Source: Echinarachnius parma
Taxonomy: Eukaryota > Echinodermata > Echinoidea > Clypeasteroida > Echinarachniidae
DNA: 64,000 nucleotides
Assembly (NCBI GenBank): GCA_037951105.1
Contig: JBAMJV010001286.1
Span: 1 to 64,000 of the forward strand
Direction of reading: 5' to 3'
Positions 11,260 to 25,766 of the stretch are shown here, one piece after another (positions within the stretch are counted from its first letter, which is position 1; each line of letters opens with the position of its first letter). The notes under the pieces were generated by a model. That model worked only from the letters and a program-made list of their open reading frames with translations, made no database searches and was not told the origin of the DNA. Position numbers and translations under genes: made by a program.

Positions 11260-13250
11260 CACATAGGGGAACAAGGGGGTGTTTCACAATCATTTTAAGT
11301 TGAACTTAAGTTCGAGGTTAATTTTACAGTTATGGATTATTCCATAGCAAGTTCACAATTATGGTAGGCCGTTTGTAACCATGGAATACATAATCCAAAC
11401 TAAAATATAGTTGGGAACGTTTAAAATGTTTTACATCAAGAACAGGACAAATCTCTTCGATAACAGAAAATATCGATGATTTTCACCATCCTTTATACTG
11501 TGTTTTCATACATTTTACATAACAGCTTTATGCCTAATTTAGAGTTTAAGTCAAACTCAAAATATTGTTGAAACACTACATTGTTCCCATAAGAGATAGT
11601 TTATGTCATTAAAATTTTGTATTTCGTATTACATGTTGTCGTTACTTGCATGTTCATGTAATTTATGCATTGCTTTATATTTTGTTATTGTATGAACAGG
11701 CATGTCTTCGTTCTTTGTATACCGTAAAATTCGACTGTTTACGTCAAAACTACGTATTGTAACAAATCATATTTGAGGAGGCTCCTTTAGAAGTGTTAAT
11801 TTCAGACTAACTCCCTGTTTGAAAAACAACTATTGGGTTAAGAAGAACTTTTCAAATTAATACAGAAACAACTCCATCTGTTTCTCCCTATAACAACCAT
11901 GCAGGAAGGGGTGGAAGGGGGCCAATAACTCCTACAGACAAGAGAGGTGTAATTGCACCCTCTTGTCCCTTTGATCCGCGCCATGGCTTCATCTACCCTT
12001 GAGAAACACTGACTCTGACTAGAAATTCAATCTTTGCGAAAACAATCCCGGCAGACGACTGAGTGACAGGGATTATAATTTTCCATGCATAGTTACTAAG
12101 CTCCATAATTACATTCGCCAGATTAGTAAATGTAGACGTTTTTACATTCTTTATTACTTCGGAATGTCGATGATAAAACTGTGAATAGTGTACTATGCAG
12201 CCAATTGCGCCAACTCGTATTGTATTTCTATATTTCACCGCATGCATATTGCCGTTACAATGCAATTACATTATGCAGATGAAAGTAAAACAAAATTGAT
12301 TACCTCTCCGGAGATAACATTTTGTGTTACTCTTTATAGATAGTTCACACTCTATAACATTAGTGTTCCTGTTTTGTTCTTCTTCTATATCTTCGATATT
12401 CCATTTTGTTTCCATTTGTTTTTGAGTTAGTGAATATCAATGGCATTTTCGCTCATTACTCAGCCATATATCCATTTAATATGAAATTTCCTCACATTAA
12501 GCCCGGCGCAGACAGAGCCGACTCGACCAGATCCGACTGGTTTCAATCAGGCTAGAGATGGGCCCGGTCGGTCGGAGCAGATTCGCTCATTACTCAGCCA
12601 TATATCCATTTAAGATGAAATTTCCTCACATTACTCAGTGAACATGTCGAACCACAAAACAACAGATTTGATCAACACGCTAGTTTTTGCACATGTCTAA
12701 AAAGTTACTAGATCCTTTTCAAATGTGGTCAGTGATAATGGGTCTCGTAATGATATCAATGTAGAAAGTAATTATGGTCTACTAAACCTCTTTTTTGTTT
12801 GCCTGAAATTCATTATTAAAACTAATCACTTTCACAGAACACATGATCATATTCGGGTATTGGTTCCTTTTTATAGGCTAAAACATTTAGGGCACTTCTA
12901 AGAAATGTATAATTATTTTAGAGGATTTGAGAATGTTACTTGACCCTAATGACATGACCTTATCCACAGGGATAGGACACTCGATATTGTTTCTCTCCAT
13001 AGGGAACCATTGTCATTGTTTTTCACATCTTGCTATTGAATTGCCCTTAACACTGTGCCGCAAGCTCTATCGGCACCAGTAGGGTGTTTCCCTAACACAT
13101 TAAAACCTATTTTAGCATCTATTTTTTAGTGATAATAGTCCTGTTTAATCGATGCTAGAATCGATTTTTATGGTTAGTGAAACACCCCTATGATGTAGAC
13201 GTGGGGAAGGGAGGATGGGGGGACAGGGTAGGGGAAGCTGGGGAGCTTCT
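11260..13250. other. no gene recognised
   Basis: AT-rich unique sequence. A short direct repeat (ATTCGCTCATTACTCAGCCA ahead of ATATCCATTTAA) occurs near 12449 and 12580. No coding-like segment. Confidence 0.5.
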
Positions 13251-13258
13251 GATTGGGC

Positions 13259-13313
13259 CGGGGGGGGGGGGGGGGGTGCTCCAAGATAATTCACTATGGC
13301 GTAGCGTGGTCGG
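13259..13313. mobile_element. hAT-like/poly-G remnant
   Basis: An 18-base G run is followed by TATGGCGTAGCGTGGTCGGA, the same terminal word as at 7540 and 46761. No matching other end was found. Confidence 0.55.
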
Positions 13314-13785
13314 ATTAATTTATTTTTCATAATTTTTGCAACTATTAATTTATGGTTATTATCATTTTTTATTATTATTCATTTATTTATTCATTATAAT
13401 TTGTTAAGTTATATATATTTTTCTTTTTCGAGGGAGGGACGACAGGTGAATAGGTGTGGTCAAACTCTTTGTATTTCTTTATTTGTGAAGGCTTTACTCC
13501 TTATGTTTAAATTGTTTTGTCCTATTATTGGGGGGTGGGGGGGGGGGGGGGGGGCGGGGAGGGTGTTGACACTTCCTACTGTGCCCCTAGGGAGTAGAAC
13601 ATGTCGGATGTATCATGTGACTAGATTTAACAAAACAAAGATATTATGCAGTCTCCATGTAAGATTTATATATCGACACTATCATACTTGTAGTAATGTA
13701 TAAGAGTAGTTTGATATCTACCGTAGATAAGCCATATAGTAATGTAACAGGACGTGATATTTCTTAATGTGTTTATTTTGAACGA

Positions 13786-13998
<213 letters not shown>

Positions 13999-16589
13999 TT
14001 GTATGTTTGTTTACCATGTTGGCCAATATCTACCAAGATAGAAGGAAATGTCCAACTGTATTTATAATATAATACAATTTCGAACATTCATATACTTGGC
14101 ATAATATTTCATGCATGTGTGGTACAGAATGATATTTCCCCGAACTTTTGCACAAAATAAATGAAGTTGGAAAATAAATAAGTGTGAGCAATTTGATATT
14201 TAAATATGTTGTCTTTAACAGTTTTATTTATTGAGTTCTTAATATTAAATCAAGATAACTATTACACTTTTAGTAAAAAATGTAATGCATGGACATTTTT
14301 GGCATTCTATACCCTACGACATAATAACAAAGATACAAGTCATTATAGAGCATCCGTTCTTTTTGTCAAGCGTGCACATGTCGTGTCCAATATAAGATCG
14401 AGAATGCCAACTTGTTTGTGTCATTTAAGAGACAATAAGTATTTATAATATTGCTAATATTGTTGCTGTAGTGCCTGTATTTTGTACATGTCCTGTCAGC
14501 TGATATTGTTGAATTATGCATGCTTCTATCTCAACACAAACAACAGGTCGAAACCTTGGTCTTATATACAGGTATGAAAGAAGGACTGATCGTTTATTTG
14601 TGTAACTCTTTCTTCGTCAGTTTATAGCCCCGAGCAAATTTTGATGTGTGATATTGTGACAATGAACTTGAAGGACATCAATGCTATATTTGTTATTGTG
14701 TATCTAAGAATACGTATTTAGCGCTTTATTTGAAGAAAGGGCGTCTAGAACGAATATGCCCCCACATGAAAAGCGATCAACAGTGGAAGCAATATTAACA
14801 CTATAGCTACACAATGCAACATTTGCACCAATCGGCACGCATAGTACGCCAGTGAATGGGGAGAGTGACACTCGAGGCAAAGAGAGGGTTAATCATATAC
14901 GTTGGTGAAGGACAAGCGAAATGTATTACTCTTATTTGCCCTACGGATTAAACGTTGTGACAGCTAAGTCCCGATGGGAAAATATGGAACAAATTCCATC
15001 AACAATTGATGGCCAAGAAATGACAGAAATAAGGAAACAATATCTGCAGGCATTATTAATTATTTTTTGCTATATTGCTAAGAATATAACGAGTAACACA
15101 AACCTCTCATAAAACCATGTTAGCATTCTTATTAGCATATTACTTAATACATGAGGCTGCTCTGAACATGTTGAATATCTTATGGTATGCGAAAGGTGAT
15201 TTTGATGTCATCATTTGTTTAAAAAAGGTCTCTTTGAATATCTTTAAACAATTTATTCTATATCTATAGGAAAAGCGTCTTCAATAATGATTTTTTGACT
15301 ATGTTCAATTGATGTGACAATTTCTTTGAGCATTATTTGTTTTATTGAATCATTTAAGGATTTCATTGCATTTGCTTTGCGAGCATAACATGATCATTTT
15401 GACAATTACCCTATGAATATAAAAGGAGTTCTTTTTATTTCAAACACGATACAAATATAAAAATAAATAAATCTGTCAACCGATCTTAATATACAGTAAT
15501 GTTTACTTTACTTTCTCTGTAACAGTGATTTCATTGCTTGTTTTGTTTATTTTAAGAATCTTGAATGTCATGATTTATAGTTTTAAGGCTATATATATTG
15601 TCAGGATTGTTATCATAGTCAACTGCACCTGCATGGTCGCGTAAGAGAAGAGAGGTCTGGTGACAGTTTGACCTGGTGTAGCTATCGCCGAGATTTAAGA
15701 ATGTTTATATTTGGAATATAACATCATATCTACCATTACATCTACCATTATATCTAACATATCAACCACTAAAAATATATTTAATTCACACGCATTTATA
15801 TTGCGCCATCAATCTATAATTTTTCTGAGGCGAATTAATACGTTTAGTATATTATTACACTGGATGTAGCCGAGCTGCCTACAAGCAGGTACATCAAGCA
15901 TTTCAAGGAATTGATTTCTGCCAAGTACCAATTTACTACATGTGGGTTGAGAGCAGAACTTGTGGATAATTTGTCTTTATTGTTAAACCTTGAGCGTTTG
16001 CGGTCAAAATAGTGAATTCTTAACCGAGAAGTTGCGACAAACTTTGAACGTTTGTCTTTGAATCAATGATTTCTGAATAAAGACTTTAAGTGTTAAACAC
16101 CGGGAAGAGACATCGCTCTTAATTGCTGTTGCTGGTTATGGATGAACTATTGTGAACTATTGCTGTTCAACATTTGTTCATGCACAATGTAAAGCAAGCA
16201 AGTCGGTATCTTTATAAATAGAGTTATTTTTTACTTCCTTTATTTCATAATAATACATGATTTGCTCTGGTTAAAATAATGTTTCTTTTTGGGGTGTGTC
16301 AAGACTAATGTGTTCCTCTGTACAATTATTTTTGTTTACGTGATAAACATGCGCACGGCTTGTTGCCTGATTATTATTTTGCCAAATTGATTTCAATAAC
16401 CCACCGTATCCACCCATCTGCCTACTTTATACAGTTCAAGTTAGCACTCATCATCGAGGGTTTTAACCCTTAATCCCCGAAGCCGTTTTCCTGCTTTTAT
16501 CTCATCCAGTGCGCCTTACCTCCCTTAGCGACGTCATAAACATTCGCGGGTATAACCAGAGCCATTCCTGACTGGGTAATGGGGCAAGA

Positions 16590-16613
16590 GGGGGGGGGGG
16601 GGGGGGGGGGGGG
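16590..16613 (+). repeat. poly-G tract
   Basis: 24 consecutive G. Confidence 0.97.
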
Positions 16614-17567
16614 CAAAGGATACCCATTATAGTTGGCAGGTTATCTATCCTCTTGATAGCAATCATGGCAATGTTGTAATTAATTTCTTAAATTATCCTT
16701 TAAAGGGGAATATGCGCCGAAAATATCAATAGCGTCATGCATGTATTAATTAACGGTCTTGATTGGTTTGGTCTTGGTCATGTTATACCAAAAATCGTCT
16801 CCAATATTAAACACGCCGCGATTTGATTTGTTTATTTATCCCATGTACCTATATAGAGGGAGAGAAGAAGGGGGCAATCAGGAGGTGTTTGTCAAAGAAG
16901 GGGTAACAATTGATTGCTCGCATGCCCCTGCTAGCTACTCCCCCGAAGTGCGTCTGTCATCGGGTTAAAATTACGGAGAGTGATTTAGCGGGACGTAGCG
17001 GCCCAACATTCCATGACCTGGCCGCTCCGACCCGCTACCGATAATTTGATACCATCAAAAGATAATTACCATAAACCCTCTGAAATCCCCTCTAAATACC
17101 TCCCCTTTACTAAATGGAAATAAATAATCGTTCCTCCGCATCGGAGTATTAGTGTTTAATTGTATGTGAAGCTTTACATAACGTCGTGCAAGACGACGTA
17201 GTGCTTAAAGGACATGTCCTGGATTGGCACACACTTTGAAATTGTCTAATGCCCCACTGTACTAGAATGAAAAGGGGGCATAGTTATTTTTTAAATATCG
17301 TTTAGGTAGACGGTTAATTGATATTGCAAAATATAACTAGTATATTTTACGCATAGTGAATTTATATGTCTTGTACATTACAGGAAATATTTATAACCAT
17401 TACTGTATCTTCGTGAGTCTTCAGCTTTATAGTAAACATTCCCTTATAGCACCTTTAAACACAGAAATATGTTTTTATACAAGTATTGTCCATGGAAGAT
17501 AGGATCGTGGTAGGACGTCTTGGAGCTTAAGTGTGCAGCGGTGGAATGAAGCTTGAAATCGTGAGGA

Positions 17568-17588
17568 GGGGGGGGGGGGGGGGGGGGG
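17568..17588 (+). repeat. poly-G tract
   Basis: 21 consecutive G followed by CGG. Confidence 0.97.
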
Positions 17589-18198
17589 CGGACACATGTT
17601 TTTAAATATATATTTTATCTACATGTAATGGGAAACTTATGCCCAACGTGAACATGACCTTATGTCTTCCTTCTTTACCCCTTCCCCATGATGCAGAAAG
17701 AGGAACAGACTTGAATACCAGGAGCCATTACCCCTCCTCCATAAAGTGTCCATTATCTAGGCCACTCAGAGTTTGCTCAAGGTTTTAGAAACAAACATCG
17801 AAATGTGTTGACCCCTAACCCCCTTTCCAGAGAGTTCACACGTGACTCTGCTCTCGATGGATCCCGGGGAGAATGATTCAGCTTTATCCGTATTAGCATA
17901 TTTACCTTATCTGTGCTTTCATGCTGATCTCCCCGTACACCGGCTTGCTAAACCTGCTGATTGGCACATGTTTTTGTATTGTATGAACTAACATCATAAA
18001 TGGTCTGCGCTACTGAACGCTATTCTAATACTTCATATCATTTTGGAACTATAATGAATTCAGAGTGTTTTGGGGTCTTATCAAATTAAAACACATCATA
18101 ATTGCCGAGGCACATGGCAATTCGTAAGCTGGCAATAAGAGATTTAACACAAAAATGACAAAAAATCGATATGATCAGTTCGCTCATTCGCTGAGTGG

Positions 18199-18447
18199 TT
18201 AGTGTGGACGCAGTTCGAGAATCCCATGCACCATCAGACCTGCTATCGTCTGGTCCATGATTTTATATAAATGAGCTAATTCCTGCAGTGTCTTTGTACC
18301 CCCGTGCTTCCAATGGTGAGAGAATTCCACGGGAAACTCCTCGTCCTTCGGATAGGACGATACATGGAGGTCTAGTGTATGATACAGTAAGATCTGATGC
18401 ACGTGAAAGAAAGCCAGTGGGACGTTAACCCGGGTTGCATTGTATTC
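18199..18447 (-). CDS. candidate terminal coding exon, family not recognised
   Basis: A minus-strand frame of 82 codons ends in TAA. It is preceded by CTAAT (possible branch point) and GTGCAG at 18448-18453, giving phase 0. Codon choice looks like coding sequence: mixed third positions and richer in GC than the surrounding AT-rich DNA. The peptide contains EYNATRVNVPLAFFHVHQIL, later FPVEFSHHWKHGG and KIMDQTIAGLMVHGILELRP near the end. I recognise no domain, signal peptide or transmembrane helix. It lies on the P2X strand 9 kb beyond exon C and happens to be in a compatible phase. It could be the last exon of the next gene, an alternative P2X tail, or a transposon fragment. The frame is also open for 11 codons upstream of the splice site, to an ATG at 18480. 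Confidence 0.4.
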   Translation of the reverse strand, partial: EYNATRVNVPLAFFHVHQILLYHTLDLHVSSYPKDEEFPVEFSHHWKHGGTKTLQELAHLYKIMDQTIAGLMVHGILELRPH

Positions 18448-20164
18448 CTGCACATCCCAATTAGCATGTAAGAGTTTCATACGAACAAGCTAAATCATCA
18501 TAATTGGATTTGATTTTGGTTGTACACACACTCTCTACTCACCCCAGCGATATCGAGAAACCCCGAATAAAAACACATTACTGTGGACATTACTGTGGAA
18601 GGGGATATCACGAGACATCATAGCAGAACAGCTGCACTCTACCAATAACGCTACATGTAGGCCACCCGCCTTATATACCCACATGTTTGAATGTCAGTGA
18701 TCAGTATGTTATGCTTTTAATCAGAAACAAATAATTTGGAGACAAACATACAACGCGAGGGTAGTGCGCCCTTTAGCAGGTGATAGCTACATTATATAGG
18801 TGGGTCATTTGGTTGCGTGGTATGGAAATAAACAGATCGGTGATTTGTTCGGCTTGCTCAGGTCTCAATTCTTTTCAAACTTAGTACTGTTTTTCATAGA
18901 CGGTATTACATGTTTTATTTGGGGTCGTGTATTCTTTGATATCTACCGACTAGTTAACCCTTACCCTATGAGAGCCATAACCACGTTTATAGGAACTAGT
19001 CGACGAGTCTTCTGTTTTTATGATGCTTTATGTTATTGTTTTTCTGTTCTTGAACTAGAATTTGATATTGATTTGCTATAACACTTGCTCATTGCTCGTT
19101 GGTTATTAGTTATTATGTAGGTACTATTTTGTTACAAAATGGTTTCATGTTTTTTTAATTTGTGAATCAGTAACAATCATAATTTGGCATTTGTCATGAG
19201 ATCCCATTTGAAGTGGGTACGCGTTAATGGACAAGAACAATGTGGTTTTACGTACTGGTTTAGGAACTATGATGTATGGGTATACTCTTCAACCCGTGAT
19301 GGAGAGAATATGTTTATTACATGCTTCTTACGTAACATTCGATTTGATCGAAAAATACGTTCAAATTACTTCAGGCTTAATATAAGAACCAGCACAATAT
19401 ATTGTTTATGGTATTGGTATTGTCCAATTACATTGAACATAATCGTTTTCTGGAATTATGTTATGATATGATATAAATAAATTGAGTTTCAATTAAAAAG
19501 CCTGATTATGTATTATTTGCTTTGTAATTCTAACAATCGCTATGGTTTTGGTAACACTTTACAATATGAATCTTGCAATGGTTATTACGAAGTGATGGAC
19601 TAGTTGTAAGCATGTGATGTTTGTTGCCATGAACATGACTCTTTATCTCAATATTTACAACCATGTGTGTTCAATATTGCTTTTTGATTAGAATTGCTTA
19701 TAATTGATGGGCTTTATGTTTATATTCAACCGATCAACCATACTGCTCCCAATAAACAAAGCACTGAAGACCGTCCACATGAATGTCGGTTAATGTTGCA
19801 ATAGCAATGTATTTTTGTATCAATTTATCTTGAGGTGTAACCCATTTGATTGATTACTGCATCGTAGAACAAGAAATTAGCTATATCATTCATTACGTTT
19901 GTTTTCCAACAAAACAAAATAACTGAAACTGAACTGAAAATTAATAACTTATCTCGAGAAAAAAGAAGATCATTATTCCCAAATTTGTACGATTAATTCA
20001 TCATTGTTGGATTTCGTTTTAATATGGTTGTTTTTTCATGGCTAATAATGGTAGAAATTTTGAAATTATGTAGAATCATAATATATATTATTTCATCCGT
20101 TTTGTTGTTATTTTTTACAATTTTAACAAAATTACATTATGCATTAACCTCTCTTTTATACGTG
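18448..20164. other. no gene recognised
   Basis: Frames at 18800-19081 and 19184-19471 (plus) are open for over 90 codons, but they lack recognisable domains and their composition is like the background. Confidence 0.45.
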
Positions 20165-20510
20165 AAATTTGTACTGCCCTACACTGAGTGTAATTTGTAC
20201 TGCCCTACACTGAGAGTAATTTGTACTGCCCTACACTGAGAGTAATTTGTACTGCCCTACACTGAGTGTAATTTGTACTGCCCTACACTGAGAGTAATTT
20301 GTACTGCCCTACACTGAGAGTAATTTGTACTGCCCTACACTGAGAGTAATTTGTACTGCCCTACACTGAGTGTAATTTGTACTGCCCTACACTGAGAGTA
20401 ATTTGTACTGCCCTACACTGAGAGTAATTTGTACTGCCCTACACTGAGAGTAATTTGTACTGCCCTACACTGAGAGTAATTTGTACTGCCCTACACTGAG
20501 AGTAATTTGT
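20165..20510. repeat. 26 bp minisatellite, about 13 copies
   Basis: The unit is TAATTTGTACTGCCCTACAC plus TGAGAG. Copies are nearly identical and differ only by TGAGTG versus TGAGAG near the unit end, in the order T A A T A A A T A A A A A. 26 is not a multiple of three, so it is not a coding repeat. Confidence 0.97.
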
Positions 20511-20999
20511 CAGTGACGTGAACTCCAGTGTTATTGCTGAATAAAGTTGATACTTAAAAACGTATGTACCTTTACTTTTACCTGCTCAGAATCATTTTGA
20601 AAATAAACTAAAGATCTACGGGAATGCAACTAAACCAACATCAAAATACCGAACAGGTTAGAGTATAACAAAGTAATTGAGTAAAACATCAACACTCCTG
20701 TGTGTTTTGTCAAGAAAGGACAGCATGATGCTAATACAACTATTACATGTGCACTCTCATGCACTTTCTTGCGCGTATTGATTTCGAAGTGTCATGCACT
20801 ATACCAGTATTCGTTAAAGATCCACGACAGGCTTGGGGAATTGCTACATGTGTCTTAGAACACCTTACATATTATAAATCCCATAAATGAGATAATTTGC
20901 ACCTTGAGGTTTGAACGGTTTTGGGCTTTCTTTCCATTAGAGCATTAATTAAGACATTGAAGAGAAAGCGTTTTCTTCCTAAAAAGTCCGTATGATTAA

Positions 21000-21597
21000 A
21001 GGGTGACTAAATTACAAATGCATGTTGACTTTTGTTGATCTGTTATAATGAATACATCACATATCTTTTGACTATTTGATGTACATTTTTGTCATATATT
21101 TTATATTATTTTTTCTCTTATTTTTATTCTACCTGCTAAGATCCACCCCTAAAAAAATCCTCCAGCATTGACTTTTGTGACATCATAATACCATTCAACC
21201 ATCAGTCAGCTAGATAAACATGAACAAAAGTTATGTTCTCACCCACTGAGTACCTTATTGCATTAGCATTGGATGTTTTCATTGAAACCCTTCTTTTCAT
21301 GGTGAGTGGGCTTTGCATAAAACATGCAATGCTATTGTGAACAGGTTGGTCAGTTGATAGGAAGTGACATACCAATGTCTTTTGTTCATCTAGCTGACTG
21401 ATGGTTGAATGGTATTATGATGTCACAAAAGTCAATTGCTTCTGGAGGTTTTTTTTTTAATCGTGAAGCTTAGCAGGTAGAATAAAAGTAATAGAAAAAA
21501 TATGACAAAAATGTACATAAAATAGTCAACAGATATGTGATGTATTCATTATTACAGATCAACAAAAGTCAACATGCGTTTATAATTTAGTCACCCT
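21000..21597. mobile_element. 598 bp foldback MITE, TTAA-bounded
   Basis: The two arms of roughly 240 bases are inverted copies. The ends are AGGGTGACTAAATT and AATTTAGTCACCCT, and both flanks are TTAA (20996-20999, 21598-21601). Internal matches include GACATCATAATACCATTCAA with its inverse, and AGTCAGCTAGAT with its inverse. The loop is about 100 bases. Confidence 0.92.
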
Positions 21598-21957
21598 TTA
21601 AGTGACGTACAAGTCCCACTAATGCGTAGAATAGATAAATATAACTTTAAATATTTCATTGCTATCATGTTACTCTTAAAGTAGGTTTTACTGTATAAAA
21701 GTGAATAATTTTTTGGCAATTTAGCTTGGTCGTTTTCTCCCAACATTTGTCATAAGGCTTTAACGACTGTTGGGAATAAACTGGACCGCCCAATGGAGAC
21801 ACACGAATCAGAATGCATTGGCCTGGAAGATAATTCCCGACAAGGCCTACCCTAATTACACAAGTCTTTGCGTTCGCACACATTCAACAACACCATATCA
21901 CTCAACATATCACCATATCACTCCATCGACAAATGAAAGATTACACACCATGTGTTG

Positions 21958-22175
21958 TTCTCGGAAAAAAGGTGTTCAGTGGCTTTATTACATTTCAAAT
22001 GAACACAGAAATCATATAAAGCGCAATGGTAATGAGTTGACAATGGAAATATGTGTTCAGTTGTTTTATTACAATTGAAATATACACATAAACTATATAT
22101 AATGCAATGGTAATTAGTTGGCAATAAACAAAAGGATTTTAGTGGCTTTAATACATTTTAATTACATAAACTATC
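21958..22175. repeat. diverged ~80 bp tandem repeat, three copies
   Basis: GTGTTCAGTGGCTTTATTACA recurs with changes near 21971, 22050 and 22133, each followed by AAT(G)GTAATKAGTTG-like text. Confidence 0.7.
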
Positions 22176-22179
22176 TAGG

Positions 22180-25100
22180 TAAACGGCGATGGCATTAATC
22201 GGCAATGAAACAATAATATGTATTGAAAACTTCTATTTTTAAGATTGCTCCGGTTTAGCGATTTTCGATAATAATTTGGAATCTACAGGGTAATTGTAAA
22301 ATACGAAGTCGTTTAAGCAAATATCAATGTCAATCGAAATCCCACGAAAAGTGGGTACTGGAAAAAAACCATTTCCTCGTGTCGAAGTTGTTTTTTGGGG
22401 TAATTTAATATAATTCAATTAAATTGAAACTCCAAGAACTCACTAATTTGTGCCATGCCTACCATTTTGCACTTGTGTTGTTATCTTTATTAAACATACA
22501 AATCCCCTGTACAGTTGGAACAGTTAGAAATTTAAAAGCCACCTCATAAGCATGATCTAAGTATAGAATCCTGTGTATCGACTCCCATCTGAAATCGTAC
22601 TGCTATTTTAGGATGAAAGGAAATACGTACTATCGTTTTAAAAAAAAATGTATGACAACAATGTTCAATACACAAGCTTGCAACATAAATATTGTTTTGC
22701 TTTATAGCATTCTGCTCTTTTGACGTAGGGAATTATTTTTTGATTACGAGTCCCAAATGAAATCAGACTTTGATAATATGGGAGATAAATAGGAGAGAAC
22801 ATCGTTAATCAACTGGTGTATTCTTTAACTACGTCTTCGAATCAAGAAGGACCTTGGTTGTCAGTCAAATTGATTACTTCCAATTACAACGAATCTAGTG
22901 GGAAATATAAACTCATGAGTTTGACAAAGAGGAAGAAACGAAATACGTGAATTTCCAGTTATTTCATGTAATGTAATATCCGTTTTGAATGGTTCATTTC
23001 ACCTTTTGCATGACTCTTATTTCAACCTGTAATGAACTTTTAACGAAAGTAAAGCAATCAAGACAGTACGGCTTGATTGGAACTCATAAACATAAATACA
23101 AATTGGCTGTTTGATATAGTGGTTGTATACATACAGACAGAGAACTTAAATGACAATATCAAGTTACTCTTTTTTGGTATTAAATTTCACTTAATTTTGG
23201 GCGCATGTAAAAATAAAACAACATCACAGTATAGCTCTTAGTTGTTCAACTCCATTTTTACACAGATGTTCACTTAAGGAATGATACATTGACCACTTTG
23301 CACCACTCATAAGACTGTAAAATTAAAAACCTATACAATATTCTATCCATCTTTATCTAAACTTGGCATTCCCAGATAAAAGGGAATGATATGATTGTCT
23401 CTTACTTCATGCGCCATCCAAAAGCTCAAATCCGACAATTAATTGGTAGGCATAATCACAATCCATTTGAAATTTAAAATGGCTTTCAAATGTACATACT
23501 GATTCAACTCTGATTAGTGTCCGAGGTGAACGTCAATCAGAACAGTATTACTTTATAATAAGTAAAGAACCGTACACAGAATCAATTCAGTCAAAATAGA
23601 TGTATATGGAACTATGAATATTGATATTTTCCGATCTACTAGTAAAGACACATAAACAACACTATTGCGGATTTTCGATTCAATTAACATGACTTTTAGT
23701 TTACAGTACAATACAAAGAAAACTTTACTATATACATTGGATATCTTGTCTTTGTTCAAACATGTCATATGTATAGGAAAGACTATTGTTAACACGCACT
23801 GATACAATAAATACATCCACTCACTATTTTTTTGGAAAACAAAGAGTTTATCACCACAAATTAAACAAAACATGGATTTTCACACACCACTCACGTGACC
23901 GCTGCTCCTGGCAGAGTATATTACGTAATCAAATGTCTCCATGGTAACAACCACATGTACGTATAATCTACATAATACTATTAATCAATTCAATAAATTA
24001 CAAAAAAACCTCTACAATTTTATGAAATTCTTGTACTTGTTTAAATATAGAATTTATAGAGTAATATTATCAAATTCCTTGTTTTATACACCAATACGCA
24101 ATGTGAATTTCACTGAAGTACTAGTAGTGGAAGTACAAAACATGTCAAAGGACAATGTTTATAAAAATATAATAGCAGCGTGATAATGATTTAAAATATG
24201 GGCGATCTTGTCACTTAATTATAAATAAACGTGCATTGCAATCAGACATTCATGTTTTCAAATAACACTCAGTTTCAACATTCGCACCCTAAATTACGAA
24301 GTAAAATCACAATAAAATGAACACTTGAAGTCTCGTCCATTTTAAGAGTAACTTATACTGCACAATGGACATGATACAGGGGCCAACACCGAACAACCCT
24401 TAGTAACAAACAGTGGAGTCTGAATAACATATTCACCCGAGTAACCTCTACTTTACAACTTGATTTAGGGTCTGAAAACAAGAATACATAATTTTGGGGG
24501 TAATTTTTAGGAATAATTCCTCGTATTTGCTACATTATACATTCATTATATGAATACACATTTGAACAAATGTTTGTAGAAGATAATTATAGTTAATAGG
24601 ATTTAGATTTAAAGGAATAATTTTGACATATCGAATCATTATTTCGTCGATGTTGGCCCCTTAAAGTTGTCCATAAACTTTGTCAAATTAAACAAATATT
24701 ATCGTTAATAATATCGCTAATGATAATATCGCTAATGATATTCGTTTGTCTCGATATTCGTTTGTCTCGCAATGTATGGTCTAAAGATCACGACGTTTCG
24801 TGCGCCGCTGCAACACTTCGTCAGGTGATACAAATATACTGTAAGCAAGGGTATTTATACCCTACGGCAGCGCAGTGCGCTTTTTTGTCCTGCTTGAGCG
24901 AGAAAGCTCCTGATTGGCCAGTAAAGGACATGTCCTATTGGCCGATGAATTATTGATTGGAGCTTTCACATTTCTCCTATACCTTGTTGCTTGGCTAGTG
25001 GTAACAAAATACTTAAATGGGTTTAGATTTTTCAAATGTCTCCCTATTAATTATGGAGATATTTGAGACCGGTTCTGGCAAAACCAGGAACTTCGTCACA

Positions 25101-25760
25101 TTTACGATTTTGCGTAAATGGCCTGAAAAGGTAAACAATTGACCTCAGGGACCCAGGGACATTTTAGTATCATATTGTTAAGCAATTTTTCTAGTTTCTA
25201 ATGAGATATGCAAAATTCCGAAATATAATCGGAAAAATGGCTATTTCTTAGGATAAAATCAAGAATGACATGTACTTTGAACTGAGTGTTGAACTTTAAC
25301 CTCAATTATCTCCATTGTTTTAGCATGATAAGAAAGAAAACAAAATCAGAACTTCGTCAATTTTTGTCCGATCGGCATAAATATGGTCTCAAAATTAAGA
25401 GAAAAATCCACAGGACAACATCATATCAAAAGCTCAAATTTACATTTTGTGTCAAAGTTGCTGGTTTTGCAAGAGCCGGTCACATTTATGATTTCGATTG
25501 TAGTCAAAATCAGTGGGCAGTAGGGGATAAAATCAACTTTCACCCCTTTTCACAAGGTATAAGAAGTGTTTTTTAATTAAACTAACACAAATCATTCAGA
25601 ACAAGTTTACACTAATGTGGTTATAAATACGATTAAAGCCTGAAATATCACTTTTTGACAAATCTTATGAAGGTAACGAATCACTTTAACATAAGTCATT
25701 TTATCGAATGTTTCAAATGTTCAGAAACCCGGCAATTGCTGTCTACCCTATACATAAGCT
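22180..25760. other. no gene recognised
   Basis: AT-rich. Around 24700-24770 there are short back-to-back duplications (ATCGCTAATGATA, ATTCGTTTGTCTCG). The 96-codon plus frame at 25286-25576 is Lys-rich without a recognisable domain. Confidence 0.45.
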
Positions 25761-25766
25761 CTCGAC

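Larger units (their letters stand above)
14000..18198. other. no gene recognised
   Basis: AT-rich unique sequence with poly-G runs at 16590-16613 (24 G) and 17568-17588 (21 G). 17203-17460 begins TTAAAGGACATGTCC and ends near CACCTTTAA, a weak candidate for another TTAA-bounded element. Confidence 0.45.

Noticed and set aside
20165..20510. CRISPR-like array
   Set aside because: The 26 bp units are contiguous with no unique spacers, and the sequence is from an animal genome; it is a minisatellite.
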